Shown piece after piece: positions 9,450 through 21,932 of a stretch of 64,000 bases of DNA. Position numbers and translations under genes: made by a program. The DNA is taken from NCBI RefSeq assembly GCF_051014685.1, contig NW_027479538.1, forward strand, positions 38,602-102,601, in the 5' to 3' direction. The DNA comes from Ptiloglossa arizonensis. Its lineage: Eukaryota > Arthropoda > Insecta > Hymenoptera > Colletidae. The notes below the pieces were generated by a model. The model saw only the letters and a list, made by a program, of their open reading frames with translations. It was not told the origin of the DNA and did not search any database. Position 1 is the stretch's first letter; every line of letters starts with the position of its first letter.

Positions 9450-11549
9450 CTGATGCTCGAAACGAATAACTAGAACGGCCTAGGGGAAGACTACTCATAC
9501 CGTTGTAATGGGGCTAGTTTCTACTTTCAGATGCAACAGAAACTTTGCGGATTGGTCAATCCGTTCGCGAGATATGGCAGTTTTGAGGTAAGAAACGCTT
9601 GAAAAACTCCAAATTTTGGCAGTTCTGATGCTCGAAACGAATAACCAAAACGGCCTAGGGGAAAACTACTCATACCGTTGTAATGGGGCTAGTTTCTACT
9701 TTCAGATGCAACAGAAACTTTGCGGATTGGTCAATCCGTTCGCGAGATATGGCAGTTTTGAGGTAAGAAACGCCTGAAAAACTCCAAATTTTCGCAGTTC
9801 TGATGCTCGAAACGAATAACTAGAACGGCCTAGGGGAAAACTACTCATACCGTTGTAATGGGGCTAGTTTCTACTTTCAGATGCAACAGAAACTTTGCGG
9901 ATTGGTCAATCCGTTCGCGAGATATGGCAGTTTTGAGGTAAGAAACGCTTGAAAAACTCCAAATTTTCGCAGTTCTGATGCTCGAAACGAATAACCAAAA
10001 CGGCCTAGGGGAAAACTACTCATACCGTTGTAATGGGGCTAGTTTCTACTTTCAGATGCAACAGAAACTTTGCGGATTGGTCAATCCGTTCGCGAGATAT
10101 GGCAGTTTTGAGGTAAGAAACGCTTGAGAAACTCCAAATTTTCGCAGTTCTGATGCTCGAAGCGAATAACTAGAACGGCCTAGGGGAAAACTACTCATAC
10201 CGTTGTAATGGGGCTAGTTTCTACTTTCAGATGCAACAGAAACTTTGCGGATTGGTCAATCCGTTCGCGAGATATGGCAGTTTTGAGGTAAGAAACGCTT
10301 GAAAAACTCCAAATTTTCGCAGTTCTGATGCTCGAAACGAATAACCAAAACGGCCTAGGGGAAAACTACTCATACCGTTGTAATGGGGCTAGTTTCTACT
10401 TTCAGATGCAACAGAAACTTTGCGGATTGGTCAATCCGTTCGCGAGATATGGCAGTTTTGAGGTAAGAAACGCTTGAGAAACTCCAAATTTTCGCAGTTC
10501 TGATGCTCGAAACGAATAACTAGAACGGCCTAGGGGAAAACTACTCATACCGTTGTAATGGGGCTAGTTTCTACTTTCAGATGCAACAGAAACTTTGCGG
10601 ATTGGTCAATCCGTTCGCGAGATATGGCAGTTTTGAGGTAAGAAACGCTTGAGAAACTCCAAATTTTCGCAGTTCTGATGCTCGAAACGAATAACTAGAA
10701 CGGCCTAGGGGAAGACTACTCATACCGTTGTAATGGGGCTAGTTTCTACTTTCAGATGCAACAGAAACTTTGCGGATTGGTCAATCCGTTCGCGAGATAT
10801 GGCAGTTTTGAGGTAAGAAACGCTTGAGAAACTCCAAATTTTCGCAGTTCTGATGCTCGAAACGAATAACTAGAACGGCCTAGGGGAAAACTACTCATAC
10901 CGTTGTAATGGGGCTAGTTTCTACTTTCAGATGCAACAGAAACTTTGCGGATTGGTCAATCCGTTCGCGAGATATGGCAGTTTTGAGGTAAGAAACGCTT
11001 GAAAAACTCCAAATTTTCGCAGTTCTGATGCTCGAAACGTATAACCAAAACGGCCTAGGGGAAAACTACTCATACCGTTGTAATGGGGCTAGTTTCTACT
11101 TTCAGATGCAACAGAAACTTTGCGGATTGGTCAATCCGTTCGCGAGATATGGCAGTTTTGAGGTAAGATACGCCTGAAAAACTCCAAATTTTTGCAGTTC
11201 TGATGCTCGAAACGAATAACTAGAACGGCCTAGGGGAAAACTACTCATACCGTTGTAATGGGGCTAGTTTCTACTTTCAGATGCAACAGAAACTTTGCGG
11301 ATTGGTCAATCCGTTCGCGAGATATGGCAGTTTTGAGGTAAGAAACGCCTGAAAAACTCCAAATTTTTGCAGTTCTGATGCTCGAAACGAATAACTAGAA
11401 CGGCCTAGGGGAAAACTACTCATACCGTTGTAATGGGGCTAGTTTCTACTTTCAGATGCAACAGAAACTTTGCGGATTGGTCAATCCGTTCGCGAGATAT
11501 GGCAGTTTTGAGGTAAGAAACGATTGAGAAACTCCAAATTTTCGCAATT
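9450..11549 (+). repeat. 12-monomer higher-order repeat, copy 2
   Basis: The markers are the same as in 5,600-7,699, in the same order: A-B-C-D-E, four intermediate monomers, H, I and G. The length is again 2,100 bp. Together with the preceding 7-mer and 3-mer it gives the 22-monomer spacing between the two 12-mers. Confidence 0.85.
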
Positions 11550-14500
11550 CTGATGCTCGAAACGAATAACTAGAACGGCCTAGGGGAAAACTACTCATAC
11601 CGTTGTAATGGGGCTAGTTTCTACTTTCAGATGCAACAGAAACTTTGCGGATTGGTCAATCCGTTCGCGAGATATGGCAGTTTTGAGGTAAGAAACGCTT
11701 GAGAAACTCCAAATTTTCGCAGTTCTGATGCTCGAAACGAATAACTAGAACGGCCTAGGGGAAAACTACTCATACCGTTGTAATGGGGCTAGTTTCTACT
11801 TTCAGATGCAACAGAAACTTTGCGGATTGGTCAATCCGTTCGCGAGATATGGCAGTTTTGAGGTAAGAAACGCCTGAAAAACTCCTAATTTTCGCAGTTC
11901 TGATGCTCGAAACGAATAACTAGAACGGCCTAGGGGAAAACTACTCATACCGTTGTAATGGGGCGAGTTTCTACTTTCAGATGCAACAGAAACTTTGCGA
12001 ATTGGTCAATCCGTTCGCGAGATATGGCAGTTTTGAGGTAAGAAACGCTTGAAAACTCCAAATTTTTGCAGTTCTGATGCTCGAAACGAATAACTAGAAC
12101 GGCCTAGGGGAAAACTACTCATACCGTTGTAATGGGGCTAGTTTCTACTTTCAGATGCAACAGAAACTTTGCGGATTGGTCAATCCGTTCGCGAGATATG
12201 GCAGTTTTGAGGTAAGAAACGCTTGAGAAACTCCAAATTTTCGCAGTTCTGATGCTCGAAACGAATAACTAGAACGGCCTAGGGGAAAACTACTCATACC
12301 GTTGTAATGGGGCTAGTTTCTACTTTCAGATGCAACAGAAACTTTGCGGATTGGTCAATCCGTTCGCGAGATATGGCAGTTTTGAGGTAAGAAACGCTTG
12401 AAAAACTCCAAATTTTCGCAGTTCTGATGCTCGAAACGAATAACCAAAACGGCCTAGGGGAAAACTACTCATACCGTTGTAATGGGGCTAGTTTCTACTT
12501 TCAGATGCAACAGAAACTTTGGGGATTGGTCAATCCGTTCGCGAGATATGGCAGTTTTGAGGTAAGAAACGCTTGAGAAACTCCAAATTTTCGCAGTTCT
12601 GATGCTCGAAACGAATAACTAGAACGGCCTAGGGGAAAACTACTCATACCGTTGTAATGGGGCTAGTTTCTACTTTCAGATGCAACAGAAACTTTGCGGA
12701 TTGGTCAATCCGTTCGCGAGATATGGCAGTTTTGAGGTAAGAAACGATTGAGAAACTCCAAATTTTCGCAATTCTGATGCTCGAAACGAATAACTAGAAC
12801 GGCCTAGGGGAAGACTACTCATACCGTTGTAATGGGGCTAGTTTCTACTTTCAGATGCAACAGAAACTTTGCGGATTGGTCAATCCGTTCGCGAGATATG
12901 GCAGTTTTGAGGTAAGAAACGCTTGAAAAACTCCAAATTTTGGCAGTTCTGATGCTCGAAACGAATAACCAAAACGGCCTAGGGGAAAACTACGCATACC
13001 GTTGTAATGGGGCTAGTTTCTACTTTCAGATGCAACAGAAACTTTGCGGATTGGTCAATCCGTTCGCGAGATATGGCAGTTTTGAGGTAAGAAACGCCTG
13101 AAAAACTCCAAATTTTCGCAGTTCTGATGCTCGAAACGAATAACTAGAACGGCCTAGGGGAAAACTACTCATACCGTTGTAATGGGGCTAGTTTCTACTT
13201 TCAGATGCAACAGAAACTTTGCGGATTGGTCAATCCGTTCGCGAGATATGGCAGTTTTGAGGTAAGAAACGCTTGAAAAACTCCAAATTTTCGCAGTTCT
13301 GATGCTCGAAACGAATAACCAAAACGGCCTAGGGGAAAACTACTCATACCGTTGTAATGGGGCTAGTTTCTACTTTCAGATGCAACAGAAACTTTGCGGA
13401 TTGGTCAATCCGTTCGCGAGATATGGCAGTTTTGAGGTAAGAAACGCTTGAGAAACTCCAAATTTTCGCAGTTCTGATGCTCGAAGCGAATAACTAGAAC
13501 GGCCTAGGGGAAAACTACTCATACCGTTGTAATGGGGCTAGTTTCTACTTTCAGATGCAACAGAAACTTTGCGGATTGGTCAATCCGTTCGCGAGATATG
13601 GCAGTTTTGAGGTAAGAAACGCTTGAAAAACTCCAAATTTTCGCAGTTCTGATGCTCGAAACGTATAACCAAAACGGCCTAGGGGAAAACTACTCATACC
13701 GTTGTAATGGGGCTAGTTTCTACTTTCAGATGCAACAGAAACTTTGCGGATTGGTCAATCCGTTCGCGAGATATGGCAGTTTTGAGGTAAGATACGCCTG
13801 AAAAACTCCAAATTTTTGCAGTTCTGATGCTCGAAACGAATAACTAGAACGGCCTAGGGGAAAACTACTCATAGCGTTGTAATGGGGCTAGTTTCTACTT
13901 TCAGATGCAACAGAAACTTTGCGGATTGGTCAATCCGTTCGCGAGATATGGCAGTTTTGAGGTAAGAAACGCCTGAAAAACTCCAAATTTTTGCAGTTCT
14001 GATGCTCGAAACGAATAACTAGAACGGCCTAGGGGAAAACTACTCATACCGTTGTAATGGGGCTAGTTTCTACTTTCAGATGCAACAGAAACTTTGCGGA
14101 TTGGTCAATCCGTTCGCGAGATATGGCAGTTTTGAGGTAAGAAACGCTTGAGAAACTCCAAATTTTCGCAGTTCTGATGCTCGAAACGAATAACTAGAAC
14201 GGCCTAGGGGAAGACTACTCATACCGTTGTAATGGGGCTAGTTTCTACTTTCAGATGCAACAGAAACTTTGCGGATTGGTCAATCCGTTCGCGAGATATG
14301 GCAGTTTTGAGGTAAGAAACGCTTGAGAAACTCCAAATTTTCGCAGTTCTGATGCTCGAAACGAATAACTAGAACGGCCTAGGGGAAAACTACTCATACC
14401 GTTGTAATGGGGCTAGTTTCTACTTTCAGATGCAACAGAAACTTTGCGGATTGGTCAATCCGTTCGCGAGATATGGCAGTTTTGAGGTAAGAAACGCTTG

Positions 14501-15573
14501 AAAAACTCCAAATTTTCGCAGTTCTGATGCTCGAAACGTATAACCAAAACGGCCTAGGGGAAAACTACTCATACCGTTGTAATGGGGCTAGTTTCTACTT
14601 TCAGATGCAACAGAAACTTTGCGGATTGGTCAATCCGTTCGCGAGATATGGCAGTTTTGAGGTAAGATACGCCTGAAAAACTCCAAATTTTTGCAGTTCT
14701 GATGCTCGAAACGAATAACTAGAACGGCCTAGGGGAAAACTACTCATACCGTTGTAATGGGGCTAGTTTCTACTTTCAGATGCAACAGAAACTTTGCGGA
14801 TTGGACAATCCGTTCGCGAGATATGGCAGTTTTGAGGTAAGAAACGCCTGAAAAACTCCAAATTTTTGCAGTTCTGATGCTCGAAACGAATAACTAGAAC
14901 GGCCTAGGGGAAAACTACTCATACCGTTGTAATGGGGCTAGTTTCTACTTTCAGATGCAACAGAAACTTTGCGGATTGGTCAATCCGTTCGCGAGATATG
15001 GCAGTTTTGAGGTAAGAAACGCTTGAAAAACTCCAAATTTTCGCAGTTCTGATGCTCGAAACGTATAACCAAAACGGCCTAGGGGAAAACTACTCATACC
15101 GTTGTAATGGGGCTAGTTTCTACTTTCAGATGCAACAGAAACTTTGCGGATTGGTCAATCCGTTCGCGAGATATGGCAGTTTTGAGGTAAGATACGCCTG
15201 AAAAACTCCAAATTTTTGCAGTTCTGATGCTCGAAACGAATAACTAGAACGGCCTAGGGGAAAACTACTCATACCGTTGTAATGGGGCTAGTTTCTACTT
15301 TCAGATGCAACAGAAACTTTGCGGATTGGACAATCCGTTCGCGAGATATGGCAGTTTTGAGGTAAGAAACGCCTGAAAAACTCCAAATTTTTGCAGTTCT
15401 GATGCTCGAAACGAATAACTAGAACGGCCTAGGGGAAAACTACTCATACCGTTGTAATGGGGCTAGTTTCTACTTTCAGATGCAACAGAAACTTTGCGGA
15501 TTGGTCAATCCGTTCGCGAGATATGGCAGTTTTGAGGTAAGAAACGATTGAGAAACTCCAAATTTTCGCAATT
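11550..15573 (+). repeat. 23-monomer rearranged block
   Basis: This block lies between two G-type endings. It opens with a distinctive run: ACTCCTAATT (about 11,881), GGGGCGAGTT, TTTGCGAATTGG, then a GAAAACTCC with one A missing near 12,050. The same run reappears 4,024 bp later, from about 15,905 to 16,080, with the same missing A. The duplicated part is about 1.2 kb (11,550-12,740 against 15,574-16,764). It also includes one A-G 7-mer-like stretch and several H-I pairs. Confidence 0.75.
14524..15573 (+). repeat. 525-bp (3-monomer) direct tandem duplication
   Basis: Copies at 14,524-15,048 and 15,049-15,573 both carry H (ACGTATAACC, GATACGCC) followed by a monomer with the otherwise unseen dyad centre ATTGGACAATCC (14,801 and 15,326). 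The shared private substitution marks this as a local recent duplication. The third monomers differ: the second copy ends with type G. Confidence 0.85.
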
Positions 15574-18500
15574 CTGATGCTCGAAACGAATAACTAGAAC
15601 GGCCTAGGGGAAAACTACTCATACCGTTGTAATGGGGCTAGTTTCTACTTTCAGATGCAACAGAAACTTTGCGGATTGGTCAATCCGTTCGCGAGATATG
15701 GCAGTTTTGAGGTAAGAAACGCTTGAGAAACTCCAAATTTTCGCAGTTCTGATGCTCGAAACGAATAACTAGAACGGCCTAGGGGAAAACTACTCATACC
15801 GTTGTAATGGGGCTAGTTTCTACTTTCAGATGCAACAGAAACTTTGCGGATTGGTCAATCCGTTCGCGAGATATGGCAGTTTTGAGGTAAGAAACGCCTG
15901 AAAAACTCCTAATTTTCGCAGTTCTGATGCTCGAAACGAATAACTAGAACGGCCTAGGGGAAAACTACTCATACCGTTGTAATGGGGCGAGTTTCTACTT
16001 TCAGATGCAACAGAAACTTTGCGAATTGGTCAATCCGTTCGCGAGATATGGCAGTTTTGAGGTAAGAAACGCTTGAAAACTCCAAATTTTTGCAGTTCTG
16101 ATGCTCGAAACGAATAACTAGAACGGCCTAGGGGAAAACTACTCATACCGTTGTAATGGGGCTAGTTTCTACTTTCAGATGCAACAGAAACTTTGCGGAT
16201 TGGTCAATCCGTTCGCGAGATATGGCAGTTTTGAGGTAAGAAACGCTTGAGAAACTCCAAATTTTCGCAGTTCTGATGCTCGAAACGAATAACTAGAACG
16301 GCCTAGGGGAAAACTACTCATACCGTTGTAATGGGGCTAGTTTCTACTTTCAGATGCAACAGAAACTTTGCGGATTGGTCAATCCGTTCGCGAGATATGG
16401 CAGTTTTGAGGTAAGAAACGCTTGAAAAACTCCAAATTTTCGCAGTTCTGATGCTCGAAACGAATAACCAAAACGGCCTAGGGGAAAACTACTCATACCG
16501 TTGTAATGGGGCTAGTTTCTACTTTCAGATGCAACAGAAACTTTGGGGATTGGTCAATCCGTTCGCGAGATATGGCAGTTTTGAGGTAAGAAACGCTTGA
16601 GAAACTCCAAATTTTCGCAGTTCTGATGCTCGAAACGAATAACTAGAACGGCCTAGGGGAAAACTACTCATACCGTTGTAATGGGGCTAGTTTCTACTTT
16701 CAGATGCAACAGAAACTTTGCGGATTGGTCAATCCGTTCGCGAGATATGGCAGTTTTGAGGTAAGAAACGCTTGAAAAACTCCAAATTTTCGCAGTTCTG
16801 ATGCTCGAAACGAATAACCAAAACGGCCTAGGGGAAAACTACTCATACCGTTGTAATGGGGCTAGTTTCTACTTTCAGATGCAACAGAAACTTTGCGGAT
16901 TGGTCAATCCGTTCGCGAGATATGGCAGTTTTGAGGTAAGAAACGCTTGAGAAACTCCAAATTTTCGCAGTTCTGATGCTCGAAGCGAATAACTAGAACG
17001 GCCTAGGGGAAAACTACTCATACCGTTGTAATGGGGCTAGTTTCTACTTTCAGATGCAACAGAAACTTTGCGGATTGGTCAATCCGTTCGCGAGATATGG
17101 CAGTTTTGAGGTAAGAAACGCTTGAAAAACTCCAAATTTTCGCAGTTCTGATGCTCGAAACGAATAACCAAAACGGCCTAGGGGAAAACTACTCATACCG
17201 TTGTAATGGGGCTAGTTTCTACTTTCAGATGCAACAGAAACTTTGCGGATTGGTCAATCCGTTCGCGAGATATGGCAGTTTTGAGGTAAGAAACGCTTGA
17301 GAAACTCCAAATTTTCGCAGTTCTGATGCTCGAAACGAATAACTAGAACGGCCTAGGGGAAAACTACTCATACCGTTGTAATGGGGCTAGTTTCTACTTT
17401 CAGATGCAACAGAAACTTTGCGGATTGGTCAATCCGTTCGCGAGATATGGCAGTTTTGAGGTAAGAAACGCTTGAGAAACTCCAAATTTTCGCAGTTCTG
17501 ATGCTCGAAACGAATAACTAGAACGGCCTAGGGGAAGACTACTCATACCGTTGTAATGGGGCTAGTTTCTACTTTCAGATGCAACAGAAACTTTGCGGAT
17601 TGGTCAATCCGTTCGCGAGATATGGCAGTTTTGAGGTAAGAAACGCTTGAGAAACTCCAAATTTTCGCAGTTCTGATGCTCGAAACGAATAACTAGAACG
17701 GCCTAGGGGAAAACTACTCATACCGTTGTAATGGGGCTAGTTTCTACTTTCAGATGCAACAGAAACTTTGCGGATTGGTCAATCCGTTCGCGAGATATGG
17801 CAGTTTTGAGGTAAGAAACGCTTGAAAAACTCCAAATTTTCGCAGTTCTGATGCTCGAAACGTATAACCAAAACGGCCTAGGGGAAAACTACTCATACCG
17901 TTGTAATGGGGCTAGTTTCTACTTTCAGATGCAACAGAAACTTTGCGGATTGGTCAATCCGTTCGCGAGATATGGCAGTTTTGAGGTAAGATACGCCTGA
18001 AAAACTCCAAATTTTTGCAGTTCTGATGCTCGAAACGAATAACTAGAACGGCCTAGGGGAAAACTACTCATACCGTTGTAATGGGGCTAGTTTCTACTTT
18101 CAGATGCAACAGAAACTTTGCGGATTGGTCAATCCGTTCGCGAGATATGGCAGTTTTGAGGTAAGAAACGCCTGAAAAACTCCAAATTTTTGCAGTTCTG
18201 ATGCTCGAAACGAATAACTAGAACGGCCTAGGGGAAAACTACTCATACCGTTGTAATGGGGCTAGTTTCTACTTTCAGATGCAACAGAAACTTTGCGGAT
18301 TGGTCAATCCGTTCGCGAGATATGGCAGTTTTGAGGTAAGAAACGCTTGAGAAACTCCAAATTTTCGCAGTTCTGATGCTCGAAACGAATAACTAGAACG
18401 GCCTAGGGGAAGACTACTCATACCGTTGTAATGGGGCTAGTTTCTACTTTCAGATGCAACAGAAACTTTGCGGATTGGTCAATCCGTTCGCGAGATATGG

Positions 18501-19947
18501 CAGTTTTGAGGTAAGAAACGCTTGAGAAACTCCAAATTTTCGCAGTTCTGATGCTCGAAACGAATAACTAGAACGGCCTAGGGGAAGACTACTCATACCG
18601 TTGTAATGGGGCTAGTTTCTACTTTCAGATGCAACAGAAACTTTGCGGATTGGTCAATCCGTTCGCGAGATATGGCAGTTTTGAGGTAAGAAACGCTTGA
18701 GAAACTCCAAATTTTCGCAGTTCTGATGCTCGAAACGAATAACTAGAACGGCCTAGGGGAAAACTACTCATACCGTTGTAATGGGGCTAGTTTCTACTTT
18801 CAGATGCAACAGAAACTTTGCGGATTGGTCAATCCGTTCGCGAGATATGGCAGTTTTGAGGTAAGAAACGCTTGAAAAACTCCAAATTTTCGCAGTTCTG
18901 ATGCTCGAAACGTATAACCAAAACGGCCTAGGGGAAAACTACTCATACCGTTGTAATGGGGCTAGTTTCTACTTTCAGATGCAACAGAAACTTTGCGGAT
19001 TGGTCAATCCGTTCGCGAGATATGGCAGTTTTGAGGTAAGATACGCCTGAAAAACTCCAAATTTTTGCAGTTCTGATGCTCGAAACGAATAACTAGAACG
19101 GCCTAGGGGAAAACTACTCATACCGTTGTAATGGGGCTAGTTTCTACTTTCAGATGCAACAGAAACTTTGCGGATTGGTCAATCCGTTCGCGAGATATGG
19201 CAGTTTTGAGGTAAGAAACGCCTGAAAAACTCCAAATTTTTGCAGTTCTGATGCTCGAAACGAATAACTAGAACGGCCTAGGGGAAAACTACTCATACCG
19301 TTGTAATGGGGCTAGTTTCTACTTTCAGATGCAACAGAAACTTTGCGGATTGGTCAATCCGTTCGCGAGATATGGCAGTTTTGAGGTAAGAAACGCTTGA
19401 GAAACTCCAAATTTTCGCAGTTCTGATGCTCGAAACGAATAACTAGAACGGCCTAGGGGAAGACTACTCATACCGTTGTAATGGGGCTAGTTTCTACTTT
19501 CAGATGCAACAGAAACTTTGCGGATTGGTCAATCCGTTCGCGAGATATGGCAGTTTTGAGGTAAGAAACGCCTGAAAAACTCCAAATTTTCGCAGTTCTG
19601 ATGCTCGAAACGAATAACTAGAACGGCCTAGGGGAAAACTACTCATACCGTTGTAATGGGGCTAGTTTCTACTTTCAGATGCAACAGAAACTTTGCGGAT
19701 TGGTCAATCCGTTCGCGAGATATGGCAGTTTTGAGGTAAGAAACGCTTGAAAAACTCCAAATTTTCGCAGTTCTGATGCTCGAAACGAATAACCAAAACG
19801 GCCTAGGGGAAAACTACTCATACCGTTGTAATGGGGCTAGTTTCTACTTTCAGATGCAACAGAAACTTTGCGGATTGGTCAATCCGTTCGCGAGATATGG
19901 CAGTTTTGAGGTAAGAAACGATTGAGAAACTCCAAATTTTCGCAATT
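15574..19947 (+). repeat. 25-monomer block with repeated H-I pairs
   Basis: The block starts with the copied run described for 11,550-12,740 and continues with CTAG/CCAA monomers. H-I pairs (GATACGCC) lie at about 17,990 and 19,040, exactly six monomers (1,050 bp) apart, marking a local 6-mer duplication of GAAGAC-, GAGAA-, H- and I-type monomers. It ends with type G at 19,947. Confidence 0.7.
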
Positions 19948-21932
19948 CTGATGCTCGAAACGAATAACTAGAACGGCCTAGGGGAAGACTACTCATACCG
20001 TTGTAATGGGGCTAGTTTCTACTTTCAGATGCAACAGAAACTTTGCGGATTGGTCAATCCGTTCGCGAGATATGGCAGTTTTGAGGTAAGAAACGCTTGA
20101 AAAACTCCAAATTTTGGCAGTTCTGATGCTCGAAACGAATAACCAAAACGGCCTAGGGGAAAACTACTCATACTGTTGTAATGGGGCTAGTTTCTACTTT
20201 CAGATGCAACAGAAACTTTGCGGATTGGTCAATCCGTTCGCGAGATATGGCAGTTTTGAGGTAAGAAACGCTTGAGAAACTCCAAATTTTCGCAGTTCTG
20301 ATGCTCGAAGCGAATAACTAGAACGGCCTAGGGGAAAACTACTCATACCGTTGTAATGGGGCTAGTTTCTACTTTCAGATGCAACAGAAACTTTGCGGAT
20401 TGGTCAATCCGTTCGCGAGATATGGCAGTTTTGAGGTAAGAAACGCTTGAAAAACTCCAAATTTTCGCAGTTCTGATGCTCGAAACGAATAACCAAAACG
20501 GCCTAGGGGAAAACTACTCATACCGTTGTAATGGGGCTAGTTTCTACTTTCAGATGCAACAGAAACTTTGCGGATTGGTCAATCCGTTCGCGAGATATGG
20601 CAGTTTTGAGGTAAGAAACGCTTGAGAAACTCCAAATTTTCGCAGTTCTGATGCTCGAAACGAATAACTAGAACGGCCTAGGGGAAAACTACTCATACCG
20701 TTGTAATGGGGCTAGTTTCTACTTTCAGATGCAACAGAAACTTTGCGGATTGGTCAATCCGTTCGCGAGATATGGCAGTTTTGAGGTAAGAAACGCTTGA
20801 GAAACTCCAAATTTTCGCAGTTCTGATGCTCGAAACGAATAACTAGAACGGCCTAGGGGAAGACTACTCATACCGTTGTAATGGGGCTAGTTTCTACTTT
20901 CAGATGCAACAGAAACTTTGCGGATTGGTCAATCCGTTCGCGAGATATGGCAGTTTTGAGGTAAGAAACGCTTGAGAAACTCCAAATTTTCGCAGTTCTG
21001 ATGCTCGAAACGAATAACTAGAACGGCCTAGGGGAAAACTACTCATACCGTTGTAATGGGGCTAGTTTCTACTTTCAGATGCAACAGAAACTTTGCGGAT
21101 TGGTCAATCCGTTCGCGAGATATGGCAGTTTTGAGGTAAGAAACGCTTGAAAAACTCCAAATTTTCGCAGTTCTGATGCTCGAAACGTATAACCAAAACG
21201 GCCTAGGGGAAAACTACTCATACCGTTGTAATGGGGCTAGTTTCTACTTTCAGATGCAACAGAAACTTTGCGGATTGGTCAATCCGTTCGCGAGATATGG
21301 CAGTTTTGAGGTAAGATACGCCTGAAAAACTCCAAATTTTTGCAGTTCTGATGCTCGAAACGAATAACTAGAACGGCCTAGGGGAAAACTACTCATACCG
21401 TTGTAATGGGGCTAGTTTCTACTTTCAGATGCAACAGAAACTTTGCGGATTGGTCAATCCGTTCGCGAGATATGGCAGTTTTGAGGTAAGAAACGCCTGA
21501 AAAACTCCAAATTTTTGCAGTTCTGATGCTCGAAACGAATAACTAGAACGGCCTAGGGGAAAACTACTCATACCGTTGTAATGGGGCTAGTTTCTACTTT
21601 CAGATGCAACAGAAACTTTGCGGATTGGTCAATCCGTTCGCGAGATATGGCAGTTTTGAGGTAAGAAACGCTTGAGAAACTCCAAATTTTCGCAGTTCTG
21701 ATGCTCGAAACGAATAACTAGAACGGCCTAGGGGAAGACTACTCATACCGTTGTAATGGGGCTAGTTTCTACTTTCAGATGCAACAGAAACTTTGCGGAT
21801 TGGTCAATCCGTTCGCGAGATATGGCAGTTTTGAGGTAAGAAACGCTTGAGAAACTCCAAATTTTCGCAGTTCTGATGCTCGAAACGAATAACTAGAACG
21901 GCCTAGGGGAAAACTACTCATACCGTTGTAAT
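19948..21932 (+). repeat. Last block of the left repertoire
   Basis: A-type and E-type monomers, a GAAGAC+GAGAA monomer, and H and I (GATACGCC at 21,315) follow an order like the latter part of the 12-mer. One CATACTGTTG substitution occurs near 20,170. This is the last part of the array in which position 65-68 is almost always CTAG and in which A, B, E, G, H and I types can be recognised. Confidence 0.7.
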
